From the NCBI RefSeq assembly GCF_033115175.1, contig NC_084843.1, forward strand, positions 54,848,474-54,912,473: 64,000 nucleotides of DNA, in the 5' to 3' direction. Origin of the DNA: Lepus europaeus (Eukaryota > Chordata > Mammalia > Lagomorpha > Leporidae). Below, in pieces: positions 33,501 through 46,500 of the stretch. Each line of letters begins with the position of its first letter. Within the stretch, counting starts at the first letter, position 1. The notes below the pieces were generated by a model that was not told the origin of the DNA, did not search any database, and saw only the letters and a program-made list of their open reading frames with translations. Made by a program: the position numbers and the translations under genes.

Positions 33501-34589
33501 ATGTAAATTGAGAAACTAGCAATGGCTTAGTTTTAGATAACTGACTTAAAATCATATTTAATTTCAATGCAATCAAATTCATTAAATCTTAATTTAATCA
33601 TATTTAATTTTAAAATTGTTTTCTGAAATTCATATTGTTAACAAACAGCAAATGTTACCATTTATAAAAAAAATGCTTTCCAATTTTTACAATTTAACAG
33701 GCTAAAATAAGCTATGATAAATGATGGCTTTTGCTGTTGCCTCTTTTATTCTTTCTCTGCTAGTGAGTTTACAACTCCACCCTATGCCAGAATGGCCCAA
33801 GTTCTATTTCTGGAGATTCTGAAGAAAAGGCTGCATTTACCTAATCATCATCAAGACATGCTTAGGGTCTCTGGCAAGATCAGGCTGAAGTCTCACAGGT
33901 TGGAAGGACTTTGCTCTGTTGCTTTTTCGTCCTGTCCTGTTCTACTTTCTTGACTTCCTTGGCGGGTACTTTGAGAAGAATCCTCGTATCATGTTGTGAA
34001 TCTCAGAATATAACTGAAGATATTTTCAACCACCACCTCCATCCCCAAAGGATTTCAGAAAATTCAAAACTCTTTTTTTTTTTAATAAAAACATCTTTCA
34101 AACAGAGTGTTCGGCTCAAGTCTGAAGGGGTGATTACAAGTTGGATTTCCATTTGAGTAAAATATCTGCTTTTTATTTTCCTAACATGGATCTATGTTGT
34201 GTTTCTTCTGTGTATTACATAAAGCGTCTTGATCACTCTCAAAAATAGCAAATATGATATTGACCTTTCAGGCACTCATCAAAGACAACTATGATACAAT
34301 AGTCATGATGCTCAACTATTGTATTGATTAATTCATTTTCTGTTCAAATATTTTTAAATAATCGTATTCTCTAAAATGAAGTTTTCTTATTTTATTCAAA
34401 TGGAAAATAAATTTTCCTTTGAAAATTTTCTACACCTATCTGTAGTCATTCTTTATAAACTGTTGCTCTTCAACAAATGTTTAACAAGTCATTGACACAT
34501 GCAGGGCCCTGTGTTGAAATAATTGACAAATGCTGGCCATGTAAGATGGACCTGAGGAAAATTAGTTTAGTGAAGAAAGTCAAAGAACC
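33501..34589. other. Intergenic DNA, no gene recognised
   Basis: Plus-strand frames at 33714-33953 and 33911-34156 have no motif. T run at 34072-34083. Confidence 0.45.
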
Positions 34590-34830
34590 ACCACGGATTC
34601 TCACTCACATGTGGAACTTTAAAAAAATACTTAGCTCATGGGCACATAGAATAGACAGATGGTCAGCAGAGGCCGTGAAAGTTAGGAAGGTAAAATAGAG
34701 AGGCTGATGGTCAGGTACAAACATACAGGTGGGTAGGAGATCCACAGTGTAGTGATTAATTGGATATACTCCATAAATATGTACAAACTATTATGTATTG
34801 GAAATACTTTAAAAGCCTGTTCTCTGTACT
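34590..34830 (+). mobile_element. Old L1 3' UTR fragment, sense
   Basis: 'ttctcactcacatgtggaac' and 'gggtaggagatccacagtgt' match the end of ORF2 and the 3' UTR of old mammalian L1. Truncated on both sides. Confidence 0.55.
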
Positions 34831-37703
34831 ATTAATGCAGACAGCACTAACTGAGTAAATGTTAAATGACAGATGTATTTTATGGTAAAATGACTTTTAA
34901 AAAGATGTTTATAAAAGTAGCCAGATTTGTTTCTGGCAGAACTTCTCAGAGGCACTAATGTAAAACATGAAAACCTAGAGAACCAGATAGCATATAATGA
35001 CTCTGAATATTATTCAAGCTAAGGGTAGTTTGATCACCAAACAACTTGATACTTTAGTGCTCTAAGAAATAACCTTGGGAAACTATTTTAGAACTAGAGT
35101 TCCCTACTGTTCTATGTACTAATATCACCAGAAATTTATATACCCAGTCTAACACCCTCATCATTTCTAATGTCTTTAGAGTTGATAATTAAATGTTATT
35201 TTTCAGCTTTTATCCACACTGAGGTAAGTTCTATCATTTAGAAAATGCTATTTCTGTTGCAAACTCAGTTGAAAATGTCATCTATCACATTACTTGCATC
35301 TTCTCACATCAGTGACACACAGTAATTACTTCACAGAATTGATATTAGAAAAATGTTTATGCTTATAAGGTCCTTTGTGGCTTTGTTATGAGTAAATCCA
35401 ATGCTAAGTGCAATATTAAATTGTAGTTACAAATTCACTTTAGATATTGATAATGTCGAATTGTTTCATTATCTGTGCCCTTTTGATGTCTGTTTCATAC
35501 TGTATGTGTTTAAAACACTTCTGTAGGAAACAAATGATCTTTATTAATTTGGGAGGGTTATATATTACAGGCCTTAAAATATTTCATTAATATTGAAGTT
35601 TAACAATTAATGAAACAGATCATGTTTTTAATCTTACAGGATTAGAAGAACATTTTATAAACAACTATTTTCTATCTCTCAGTCTGAGCAACATGAATAA
35701 CAGTTTTATTGAGACCCAACTGTTCTGTAACTTCCTTACCTTTGAGGGGAAACAAATCTGAGATGAATTTCTGTTAGACAAATGGTTATTATGATGCAAA
35801 ATATGGTTTGCTATGACTGTGGGCATGTGATTCATTGTGTTTTCATATTTTGAATTCACAAGGGAATGTTGAACATCTCTGAATATAAACATGGAAAACT
35901 TCCATAACATCTGCTGCTAATTTCTGCCAGCTGAAAAGTGATAATGATGATGAATATTTTTGTTGATGATGCAGATACATTGGTCTAACTGAATTAACTT
36001 GCACACTATGGGTCTCTAATTGAAAACACATGATTTGTAGTATCACCTGGTTTGCTTTATGTTTAGTTACATTTTTAACTGTTTCAATATGTTTAATTTT
36101 ATGATTCATACTCTTTTAAAATTAAAACAATACTACAAATAGGAAATATGGTAGAGTGTATTGTAATGACAATTGCCTTCATTAATCCAATCACCATCAT
36201 GTATTTGTGAATGTAAAATTTGATAGTAGCACCTCTATGGCCTGAAGCAGTAGCTATTAAAGAAGGGAAAAAATTAGAAGTCATCCAACTAACACACCTT
36301 AAAATATCGCTCTAGATTTCACTATTGGGGCCAAATTAACATATCCTGAAGTTATGCCTATGTAAGTCAATAATATGAAAGCAGCTGAAATAATAAACTT
36401 TTAATGTAAATATACTTAAATTTATCAGTGTTTAAAAGGATCTCTACAATGAAATAAAGTCAGTGTGGCTTGTGAGTCTAAATGGGTAATTCAAATTTTA
36501 ATCTTAAATATTGATTGTGACAATCATTGTAACATTTTATATGCCAAAATTGCAGAAACAGAGAACTAACCATTAATATGATTTCTTACTTGAGAAACCT
36601 GTAAGACTTCTGCCTTTTAAACTAGAATGATTTGGATAATGGTCTATTTGCCAAACAGACAGTTTTTCTTTTTTTCAAATCCTCAGACCTATAATGTTAA
36701 TTGTGTTAAGGATTCATAATGTACTTGGCTAGTGAAAGGCTTTGATTCAAAGTCCTTGTAATTATTTAATCAAATGCACAACTCTTATTAAATCAATTGC
36801 ATATTTAGGTTTACTTTATAGTTTGCTTAACAAATGGAGGCATATGCTATTATCCACAACAAATGTTTTACATGTGATTTTGCAAAATTAGTATAAATAG
36901 TTATTCATGACGGAGTAACAGTTAGACAATGGAGAACTTTGAAAGGTGAGGATTCTGCTTAATCAACTTTTTTTCAAAAATTCAATTAAACTACCGAATT
37001 GAATTCCTTACCTAATTATTGAAGCTGAAGCAATAAAAATTTCTCATACTCCTTATTTTCAATATAAAGCCTGAATAGTTGCTTTTACTATTCACCAATG
37101 GAGCGTAAGGAAATATATAATACCGTGTACACATGAAGAGACTCCATATGCCAGTGATCCTTTTAAAATGACTCATTTGTTCTGTGGTCTACTGATGTGT
37201 GCAGCCCTACATGGCAATAGAGGGTTACTTTTGAATCATCTCACAACTCTTCCCAGGCTATACTCTTCATATTGACTGAGGACATTTTTTGCACACTTAC
37301 AAACATTTTCAGGATCACACCTTGATGAGTTTCCCATACCTCATTTCACTCCATTAATGCTGTTTTTCCTCAATGTTGCATGTTCAATATTTTCTTCTTG
37401 ACATAGACTGAATCTCGGCAATTTCCAAAGTAGATATGTTGATTGGTTTTACGATGTACTTCTGATTGGTCTTCTTCAATTTCTCTAGTGCTTACATGGT
37501 AGGCTATACAGTACTATTATAGTTATTAATAGTATCAGCAGTACAATAGCTGTGTTCTTGATGTTCAAGGTGTCCAATTAAGGCACTTTCATAAGGTAGT
37601 ATTTCCTTGATGCTCATCCTGATTGAACTTGAATCTTGGCTCAAGAGCTTATCTGCTTTGAGACCTCTTTCACTTACTTAGCTGCTATTAGATTAAGAAT
37701 TCT
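34831..37703. other. Repeat-poor AT-rich interval (about 2.9 kb)
   Basis: Apart from short homopolymers I recognise no SINE, L1 or LTR. Several minus-strand frames (35665-36284) are short and featureless. The low repeat content in a repeat-dense region could reflect conserved regulatory sequence, but sequence alone does not show that. Confidence 0.5.
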
Positions 37704-37974
37704 TGGCCAGTGCCATGGCTCACTTGCTAATCCTCCACCTGTGGCACCGGCACCCTGGGTTCTAGTCCCAGTTGGGGTGCCGGATTCTGTCCTGGTTGCT
37801 CCTCTTCCAGTCCAGCTCTCTGCTGTGGCCCGGGAAGGCAGTGGAGGATGGCCCAAGTGCTTGGGGCCTGCACCCGCATGGGAGACCAGGAGGAAGCACC
37901 TGGTTCCTGGCTTCGGATCGGTGCAGTGCACCGGCTGTAGCAGCCATTTGGGGGGTGAACCAATGGAAGGAAGA

Positions 37975-38011
<37 letters not shown>

Positions 38012-38049
38012 GTCTAACTCTGCCTGTCCCAAAAAAAAAAAAAAAAAAA
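37704..38049 (+). mobile_element. CSINE, young subfamily, full length
   Basis: 'ggccagtgccatggctcact' head, B box 'gggttctagtcccag' at about 37758-37772, 'ggcagtggaggatggcccaa', a (TC)n tract at 37979-38011 and a 20-base A tail. Near-consensus. The 182-codon plus-strand frame and its antisense partners are SINE sequence. Confidence 0.93.
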
Positions 38050-38390
38050 TTCTCACCTGCAATAGAGGTTGTTACTACATCTTGTTTTTTTCCTCTATTC
38101 TTTGCCCATATATTTACAGATGACCTTTATGCTAAAACCTCTCACAATGATGCTAATTTGATTATGTCATCTATTTTCTGCTAAGACTCTGGTCTGAATG
38201 CTCTCTTATGTAAGTGAGAGCATCCTTACTCAAAGTGTAGACAGTGAATCTGTGTCTGAAAACTGCCAACTACTGTCCATGAAGCGATGAATACCACAGT
38301 GGAGACCATCTTTGTACTCTGAAAGCATTCTCATATTCTCATAATTTTTTCATTGTATCAGTAAGTGATCATTTTTTTAAACAAGTGATC
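38050..38390. other. Intergenic DNA
   Basis: No gene or repeat recognised. Confidence 0.5.
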
Positions 38391-38710
38391 TTTTTTTAAG
38401 ATTTATTTATTTGATAGGTAGCTCCGAGGAAAGAGAAGAGGGGAGAGAGAGAGAAAGAGCTTGAATCTACTGAGTCATTCCCTAGGTGGCCACAATGGCC
38501 AAGACTGGGCCCGCCTGAAGTCAGGAGCCAAGAGATTATTCTGGGTCTCCCATGTAGGTGCAGGGGCCTAGGCACTTGGGTCATTCTCTGCTGCTTTCCT
38601 AGATACATTAGCAGGGAGCTGGTTTGGAAGTGGAGCTTTCAGGGCTCGACCCGGCACCCATTTGGGATGCCAGCATCGCAGGTGGCAGCTTAAGTTGATG
38701 CAATACCAGC
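38391..38710 (-). mobile_element. CSINE, antisense, older
   Basis: T run, 'aagatttatttatttgatag', GA-rich tract at 38415-38460, 'gggtctcccatgtaggtgca' and 'gccagcatcgcaggtggcag'. Confidence 0.88.
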
Positions 38711-39058
38711 AGTGTAACAAGTATGAGACAGCTAAAGGTAAATAGGGCAGAATATGCATATAATAAATCTAATTATTGAAGTGACTAGTTGATCTTCAAC
38801 ACCTTGCCTTTCAGTGTGTTTGCTTACCTCACTGGGGACATGGTCATGAAGAGTACCAGTGATGTGAACACATCTTGAAAAACTAGGCTTAAGTACATGA
38901 TGAGCCCATTTCATGTGAGCAGGCCTTTAAGTATTATCAGTGAATCAAAGAAAGGCACAGAAGCCAGCCTTGATACTGTGCACTGGTTTTGAAGAAGATA
39001 CCAAGAGAAGTTGAAATCCAAGGTGAGTAAAATAGGTATTCACTAATACTCTGATTTA
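38711..39058. other. Intergenic DNA
   Basis: Nothing recognised. Confidence 0.5.
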
Positions 39059-39330
39059 GGGGCTGTGCTATAGCACAGCAGGTGAAGTTGCCATGTGCAA
39101 TAATGGCATCCCAGAGACTGCTGGTTTAAGTCCCAGCTGCTCTGCTTCTCACCCAGCTCTTTCTGATATGCCTAGAAAGTAGCATAAGATGGCCTATATA
39201 CTTGGGCTCCTGAAACCTATGTGGGAGATGAGGCTGTGGCTTCGGGTTCTTGGCTTCAGCCTGGATCAGCCCTGACAATTGTGGCATTTTGGGGAGTGAA
39301 CCAACAGGTGGAAGATATTTTTTACTCTGT
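39059..39330 (+). mobile_element. CSINE, sense, older, tail lost
   Basis: 'ggggctgtgctatagcacag' head, 'gtttaagtcccagctgctct' B-box region and 'ttggggagtgaaccaacagg'. The pyrimidine tract and A tail are eroded. Confidence 0.82.
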
Positions 39331-40054
39331 TTTATGCAAGATACGGTATGAAGATATAGTATATTAATACATATAATAAAATTATGGAGTAGAAACAATG
39401 AAAGACACCAAACCAAATTGATCCATACTGAAAAAATTGTAGTTTAAAAGGATGACATAGTAAATAACATTCAAATTAACTACGCACTTTCAACTTCAAA
39501 CACCAATGCAAGAGGAGTATATAGGTGACATATAAAATAATGCTTACTTTATTATATATACACAAATAAACATTTAAGATTATATATAAGACAAAATGGC
39601 TTCACAACTTTGCAGCAGCTGAGAAAAATAATTAAAAGTATTTGTGGGAGGCAAGAGCATGATAGAAGAGGATAAAGAGCTAGTACACAACAAAGAAAGA
39701 CATTTATTTATATAAATAGTCTAAAAAAGATCAATCAAAACATCCAAAATACTTAAGTGATATTTGCCCCACCATCAGGATTTTCTCTACCTAATATTAG
39801 CTACTAAAAACGTACAAAAACCAGATGCAATGATAACGATCTTTCTAAGTGGCTTGTGGCAAGGATGGGATTTCTGGGTCATAGATTTTATGCACATTTG
39901 TCATTCAGAAAAACCACCAGCAGTATAAAGAGTTCTATTTTCTATATACTTTGGCCAAAACCTTGAATTTCTCTTTGAATTTGGTGAGAGTTGTAGAAGT
40001 ATGGCTGAAGTTGTGTTTTCCTGGTTGAGTAATGATAATAAACATGTTTTTATA
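39331..40054. other. AT-rich intergenic DNA
   Basis: Nothing recognised. Confidence 0.5.
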
Positions 40055-40700
40055 CTTTTTATTCTCTTAATTTTATTTAGTTTTCACAGATTCAATGTGA
40101 TTTATAGATAGAATTTGAAGAATACAATGATGACATTCCCTTCCTCCCTCCTCCTCCTCCTCACTCCTCCTCTCTCCCTCTCATGCTATTTCCTTCTCCC
40201 TTTTTCTATCTTCCTTTCTTGCTTTTGAGATAATTAAAGCTATAGTAGTACAGCATTATTAACCATTGGTTTAACAAATATGTAAAAAGTTTGACAAAAC
40301 TATATTTTATGTATTCCTGTGGTTAAGTGTCTCCAAGATTTTGTCCATTTTAAAAGGCTATCTTGTACGAACATTTCTTGTTGCATTCTGAATAGGCAAA
40401 TATCAGTCTTGCAAATAACATCTCGCAGATTTAAGATGTTGATTGTATCTTTTGATAAAAATGTTTGATTTGGATGAAATCTACTTTATCAACTGTATCA
40501 ATTGTAGTTGCTACAATTGATCCTGTTTAAATAATCATCACATATTTGATGGCTATGAATGTATTTTCTTATATTATCATCTGAAAACCTTACTTTACAT
40601 TTCACATATCACCTATATCTCCTCTTGCACTGGTGTTTTTGAGGTTTGAAGTACATAGTTAATTTGAATAATGTTATTTACTCTGTCATCTTTTTGAACT
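40055..40700 (-). mobile_element. Old L1 fragment, antisense
   Basis: A 'ccttcctccctcctcctcct' tract (complement of the purine-rich old L1 3' UTR seen at 23430) is followed by ORF2-like antisense sequence, with 'tttgatttggatgaaatcta' matching the L1M region just before the ORF2 end. Diverged, ends approximate. Confidence 0.45.
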
Positions 40701-41684
40701 ATAATTTTTTTAGATATGGATCGATTTGTCTAGTTGAGTGTCTTTCATCATTTCTACTGTTATTCCGTGATTTCTGGTTGTCTGCATTACTTAGGAGTGA
40801 CGATGACTCAAGTCGAATGCCAGTTCATCCTACAGTGGAGTAGACAGTAGGAAGTTGTGTCAGAGGAGTTAAGTCTCTGCTCCTTGGTGATTGTCTTCTG
40901 ATTATGGTTGTTGCTTACTTAGGGGCTATTGGAGACACTATTATGATTCTACTGCTCCAATTTTCACACTAATTGCTTAACTTCTGGGTCAATGATGTTT
41001 TTACTTATAGCTTTTTACTTATAGCTTAGCACAAATTCAGGAGATGAGAGGTCAATCAGTTTGTTTTTTCCCAAAGGGCCATCAGCTGCTTCATGGGTAA
41101 GTTGGACTATGTTTGTGGCTTGGTATTAGGAGTTTGTCCTAAATTTATTTTATCCTTAATGCCTATTATAGACTCCATTTATGCGTCATTTGAATATCTG
41201 ATTCTGTTTCATTTGTATTTTGCTAGGTTTTTTTTTTAAATAATGGGTTTTATATTTTCTTATGCTGCTTCCAATTTATTCATTATCTTTTACCTTAATT
41301 TTATGATTTCATGGGGTTTTGGGTACAGACAAGCATAGTAGACTTGTTTGGTCTCCGCTTAGTTCAGTCTTCTTTGATTCCTCCTTCTGGAATATGTGTG
41401 CCTACTGTTTTCCAGCCAGCCCTCTGTGTCCATGTGTTCTTGATCTTTTGAGTCCACTGACTGTTGATCGGAAATATTTTCAAAAATCCTTTGAACTGAA
41501 TGTGTGCACAGTTTTTTCCTTTTTTAATTCCATAAAGTATATAGGAGGATGTACAAAAATTACAAACATACATATAGATAATGTGTCATTTTATGTAAGT
41601 TACTTCAGCATCTGTGGGTTTTGGTATCCAAAGAAGGTCTTGAAATCATACATCAAGTATGCTGAAGGAAGATTAGGTATATAA
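40701..41684. other. Intergenic DNA
   Basis: The 121-codon plus-strand frame at 41319-41684 has no recognised domain. Confidence 0.45.
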
Positions 41685-41788
41685 GCGATATTCAAAAGGT
41701 TCATAGAAAATATGTATTATTAAAATCTATTCATAGACTTTAAAAACATTTTGTATCAAAACTTATTTTAATAAAATTTGATTTTTAA
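41685..41788 (+). mobile_element. Mariner-like MITE fragment (one end only)
   Basis: 'attcaaaaggttcatagaaa' resembles the terminal repeat of the two other MITE copies below. It is cut by the CSINE at 41790. Confidence 0.35.
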
Positions 41789-41789
41789 C

Positions 41790-42068
41790 AGTTTTTATTT
41801 ATTTGAAAGGCAGGGAAACAGAAGCAGAGAGAGATCTTGCTCAATGTCTGCAGCAGTTCACATTGAGCCAGGCCAAATTTGGGAGCTGGGAACTCAGTTT
41901 GGGTCACCTAATTCAGGTGAGTGTCAGGGATCCAAGTGCTTGAGATAGAACCTGCTGACTCCTAGTGTGCATGTAGCAGGAATCTAGAGTCAAGTGGAGC
42001 CAGAACTCAAACCCAGGCACTCTGATAAGCAATGTGGGCATCTCTGTCATGTCTTAACTCTAGGCCAG
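41790..42068 (-). mobile_element. CSINE, antisense, old
   Basis: 'tttttatttatttgaaaggc', 'gggagctgggaactcagttt', 'atgtagcaggaatctagagt', 'gccagaactcaaacccaggc'. Confidence 0.8.
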
Positions 42069-42129
42069 ACGTGTTTGCCTAACTTTATCTTGTGTTACCA
42101 TTTTTCTAGACTGACTATTTTTCCCAAAA

Positions 42130-42325
42130 TAGATAAGGGTACTTCAAAACTTCATGAAGAAATGGAATTAAGACTTTTTAATGTAAAAAAATTAAATTCT
42201 TAGCATTATTTCATAATATACACTTTACATGAGCTTTTTTGGAGATAGCTGCTATATATGGGTTTCAAAATTTTTGCACCAAAACATATGTTAAATACAC
42301 TGTTTCACAAACTTTTCAGTCTACC
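42130..42325. mobile_element. Mariner-like MITE, diverged
   Basis: Left end 'gggtacttcaaaacttcatg' and the complement of the right end ('gaggtagactgaaaagtttg') form imperfect terminal inverted repeats of about 20 bases. An AT-rich interior of about 150 bases has no coding capacity. Confidence 0.45.
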
Positions 42326-42329
42326 TCAT

Positions 42330-42490
42330 ATATGTATATATACATGTTTCCACATATAGTCACATATATAGACACATGTTCACATAAAATACACATATAT
42401 GGTCATTCAGCTATATACACATATATACAATTGTATATTCCATATGTATGCTATATATATGTATGTATATATTTAAACAGACATATATAT
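42330..42490. repeat. AT-rich (TATACA)n-type low-complexity tract
   Basis: Irregular alternation of TA and CA dinucleotides over about 160 bases. The 85-codon frame through it is compositional. Confidence 0.8.
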
Positions 42491-43007
42491 AACTAGATGT
42501 TTAAATTTACATTTTTAGAGCCATGTTAAATAGGTTTTTCTAATTCTGTGTTGAAAAATTTTTAAATACTTTTTCTAATAAAATAATTTAGTAGTCTCTT
42601 AAGTGCTTAAAAATATCAACAACTAAGTGCATTTTTGACATTCTATCACCAACTGAGTATGCCAATTCTTGAATTAACACAAGCTGAAAATGAATTGAAA
42701 GAAGAAACTGAAGAGCACCACATTGGCTAATCTATACATGTATATATGTCCACTGTATAATCCTTAGTAACTGAAGAGTTTGGTCTGAATGTATTATGCA
42801 GACAGTGTGAACTTAGATATAATTAACTCATAATATCTAATACATAGCGTATCCATACATTGTCCTGTAGCTGTTTTCCAATTAGTTTGAAAAATTGTGT
42901 GGAAAAGACTAGCTGCTATTAGAAAGCTGAAACTAGTATTTCAGTGTTTGTTATAATCACACAAAGCACTCTGAACACATCAGTTGGAGCATAACTCCCC
43001 TAATAAG
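42491..43007. other. AT-rich intergenic DNA
   Basis: Nothing recognised. Confidence 0.5.
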
Positions 43008-43340
43008 TTTTTTTATAAAGCTTTATTTATTTATTTGAAAGTCATAGAGTTAGAGGAAGGCAAAGAGAGAGAGAGAGAGAGGTCCTCTGTCTACTGATTC
43101 ACTCCCCAATTGGCCGCAATGGCCAGAGCTGTGCCAATCTGAAGCCAGGAGCCAGAACCTTCTTCCTGGTCTCTCACGTGGGTGCAAGGGCCCAGTGATT
43201 TGGGCCATCTTCCACTGCTTTCCCAGACCAGTAGCAGAGAGCTGGATCAGCAGTGGAGTAGCCAGGACTTGAATTGGCGCCCATATGGAATGCCAGCACT
43301 GCAGGCAGCAGCTTTACCCGCTATGCCACAATGCAGGCCA
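43008..43340 (-). mobile_element. CSINE, antisense, intermediate age
   Basis: 'tttatttatttatttgaaag', (GA)n tract at 43065-43081, 'tctgaagccaggagccagaa', 'ttgggccatcttccactgct', 'cgctatgccacaatgcaggc'. Full length. Followed after 10 bases by a T run at 43351-43373. Confidence 0.92.
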
Positions 43341-44858
43341 CCTCAGGTTTTTTGTTTTTTTTTTTTTTTTTTAAGGACAGTTCATATCAATGTAACATCA
43401 ACAATGGAAAAAAATTGTACATAGTATAACTCAAAGTAATGATGTGCTGCATGTTAAAATAGTTGCCATTTATATATGCAGTGATGTGCAGCTAAGAGTT
43501 GCAGAGATGTAATTTTAAATTGATCTAATTTATTCTTACTATAATAATTGGGAGAGCAACTTATTGAATATTCAAAGTGTAAGTAATTGCATTGAAATCC
43601 TAATTTAAGTGAACATTAATGAATAAAATCTTTCCTACTTTTTTATTTACAATTAATCAAATTTCCTATAATATGAGCTTGTAAACTGAATAGTAGAACA
43701 TATTATCATTAAAATATCTATTTGTATATTAATACCAAATGGCTTAATATGTTTTGAAATAAGTATGTTTGAAAGCAGTCTATGTGGTAAATACAATATG
43801 ATAGAAAAGCAATGGTATTATAAAATTATTAAATAGGTATAGTACTCCATAATTTTTTAATATGTGAACAACAACTATATCTGGTAAATAAATAAAATAT
43901 TTCCTATGTAAATTAAACTAATTCCAAGAGTAACTGGCAAATTAGTTGTCAAATCATTTAAATTGCATAGGAACATCATTAGGACGGTGTGTAATTGAAG
44001 TGTGGAAAGCAAAAAGTCTAGAAGCGTTGAATTCTTCCAGAAGAATTGAAGGTATGGACTAAAATGATCATTCAAATAATACTCCAAAAATTTTATAGAC
44101 TGGAGTAATTTTGAGATATTAACATGATTTTGAAAAAAAATCAGTTTACTAGAAACTTCTGAACTTATCGTTTGTTCCATACACTCCAATACATGAAATA
44201 ATATGCCTACTTGACATATTAAACTAGTTCTTTCCAATGAAAAGCTGACCATATTTATGTATCATTTCCTGGACAAATCATTGTATGTTCTTATTTATCC
44301 CCTTTCTCTGTAGTTACCCCTATTTGTTGCCTGGGTGCAGAGATTCAACCAAATCCACACACACCTCTGGGACTTATGGAGTCACTGAACAGAGTCTATT
44401 CTACTGAATGACAAGCTGAGATGATAGGCTCATTGTTGTCAGCAATGTTACCTTAACTAATGCAGTCTGGGTTCAGTTTATATATCAAGCATCATTTACT
44501 CTGAAACACTTTCAATTAATTCTTATTCAGTCATATTCTTGAAAGGGAAATTCACAAGCATTGGATACATTTTACTGTCCCTGGATTCTTGAGATATTTT
44601 ATCTGCTAAATCCCAGCTAACAGACTTCTCAGCCTTCACACCTACATTATAGGTTGCTGCTTTTTTTTTTTTTTTCCTGAGACTTTTTTGCAGGCATCCT
44701 ATCCTTCCTTAAATGTCTTTAGGATGTAACTGGATGTCTTTAGGCTTGCTTCTTTTTGGTCATTTCTTCTGATGAATGATACCTTTGAGGTCCATGGAGT
44801 TAATCTGTATCAAATCACTAACAAACTCATGAGTTCTATTCTTAACACTATACTCTTT
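43341..44858. other. AT-rich intergenic DNA with two T runs
   Basis: T runs at 43351-43373 and 44661-44675. The 125-codon minus-strand frame at 43875-44252 has no recognised domain. Confidence 0.45.
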
Positions 44859-45184
44859 GTTTTTTATTTGACAGGTAGAGTTATAGACAGTGAGACAGAC
44901 AGACAGTGAGAAAGGTCTTCCTTCTGTTGGTTCACTCCCCAAATGGCCACTACGGCCGGCACTGCTCCGATCCGAAGCCAGGAGCCAGGTGCTTCTTCTG
45001 GGTCTCCCATGTGGGTGCAGGGCCCAAGCACTTGGGCCATCCTCCACTGCCTTCCCGGGCCACAGCAGAGAGCTGGACTGGAAGAGGAGCAACCGGGACA
45101 GAATCCGGTGCCCCCACTGGGACTAGAACCCGGGGTGCCAGCGCCGCAGGTGGAGGATTAGCCAAGTGAGCCTCGGCGCCGGCC
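44859..45184 (-). mobile_element. CSINE, young subfamily, antisense, full length
   Basis: 'tttgacaggtagagttatag', 'cttgggccatcctccactgc', 'gagcaaccgggacagaatcc' and 'gcctcggcgccggcc'. The minus-strand B box reads GGTTCTAGTCC. High CpG retention. Overlapping frames on both strands are SINE-derived. Confidence 0.93.
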
Positions 45185-45444
45185 TACATGTTCAATTTTT
45201 AAATGAGTCATCCAACATTCTTTGAGGGGAAATTATTTGTAATAGATCCATTATTGTATATATTTTTGAAAATGGATAACACATTTAAAAAATCAGTTTT
45301 GATTTATCAATACCATCTAGAGTTCCTTGTGAGTGATTTAATTGAAATTGAAAAAAATGTACTATGTCACTTGCTAAACACTCCACCCTTTTCGCCCTTT
45401 CTAATCATAGTACCAGGGATCAGAAAATGCTCTCTACCACCAGC
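45185..45444. other. Intergenic DNA
   Basis: Nothing recognised. The 141-codon frame starting at 45203 runs into the next SINE and has no domain. Confidence 0.5.
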
Positions 45445-45608
45445 TTTTTTTTTTTTTTTTTTTTTAAGATTTACTTATTTGAAAGGCAGAGTTACAGAGA
45501 GGCAGAGAGAGATTGATCTTCCATCTACTGGTTCATTCCCCAACTGGCTGCAATGGCTGGAACTGGGCCGTTCTGAAGCCAGGAGCCAGGAGCTTCTTCC
45601 AGGTCTTT
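45445..45608 (-). mobile_element. CSINE, antisense, 5'-truncated
   Basis: 21-base T run, 'aagatttacttatttgaaag' and 'ctgaagccaggagccaggag', then stops at 'ccaggtctttcat' before the tRNA-like head. Confidence 0.85.
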
Positions 45609-46174
45609 CATACACTATTAGCTTTTGAAAACAAAGATTTATTTGATTACAGTCCTACTTATTTGTTTGCATAATAATGTATGGCTGCTTCTGTGTTACA
45701 AGGCAGAGCTAAGGTGTTTTGACTACGATTGCTTGAAAAGACTAAAATATTTGGGCTTCTGTTGACATGTAAGAAATACATATGGGCAGGAGGCAGAGAG
45801 ATCTAGAAAGGGGGATAGAGCTCAGAAACACACAGAAATACAAACACAGATGCACATGTACTCATACATTTGGACCATTTCTCTTTACCTGTTTATCATT
45901 CATCTTGAAAGTGCTGTAAAATTTATAGTGCAAGCCTATTTTTAGTTGCTCTTCAACATTGTTGTCTTACATTCTGAATTAATAATTTATGTCCTTTCTA
46001 AATTACCTCTGCCATTCTCTCTCATTAATTACTCTAGCACTATTTTTACTTTATCAGAGAACATAAAGATGAAATTTCACAAAATGTACAGTTTCATTTT
46101 GTGAGGGAAATGTTTGGATCCGTATGTACAGAGCTGGTTTATATGTTGCCCAGAATAGGAGACAGCAGGCTGAA
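45609..46174. other. Intergenic DNA
   Basis: Nothing recognised. Confidence 0.5.
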
Positions 46175-46500
46175 ATGAAGAGGATTAAGGGCACTGTGTG
46201 ACGTGAAATAAGTTAGGCATAGAAAGACTAATTATTGTAAAATCTCATTCAGATGTGGAGTCGAAAAGTAGGTGATCCCATAGAAGTTAAAGCTACAATT
46301 GTGGTTACTAGAGGCGTGCGAGAGAAGAGGGGAGAGTGGAATGGGAAACCTAACAGGTAGTAAATTCTAGCTAGAGAGGAGGAAAAACTTCCAGGCTTCT
46401 ATTTCACCATAGAGTGGTTATAGATAACCAATGTACTTCACATTTCACTAATAAAATAGAAAATAGGACTTTGGGTGTTTTCACAATAAAGAAATGCTAA
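46175..46500 (+). mobile_element. Old L1 ORF2 end and 3' UTR, sense
   Basis: 'gtgaaataagttaggcatag' is the eroded SEISQ...D motif region at the ORF2 end. It is followed by 'cagatgtggagtcgaaaagt' and a 3' UTR with 'gtggttactagagg'. Confidence 0.6.

Noticed and set aside
37636..38184. A 182-codon plus-strand frame
   Set aside because: Read-through of a young CSINE, including its CT tract and poly(A) (poly-lysine).
43875..44252. 125-codon minus-strand frame
   Set aside because: AT-rich, no domain, no repeat or gene context.
44890..45169. Several overlapping frames on both strands
   Set aside because: All lie in a young CSINE; similar peptides recur at 20.6, 60.8 and 62.8 kb.
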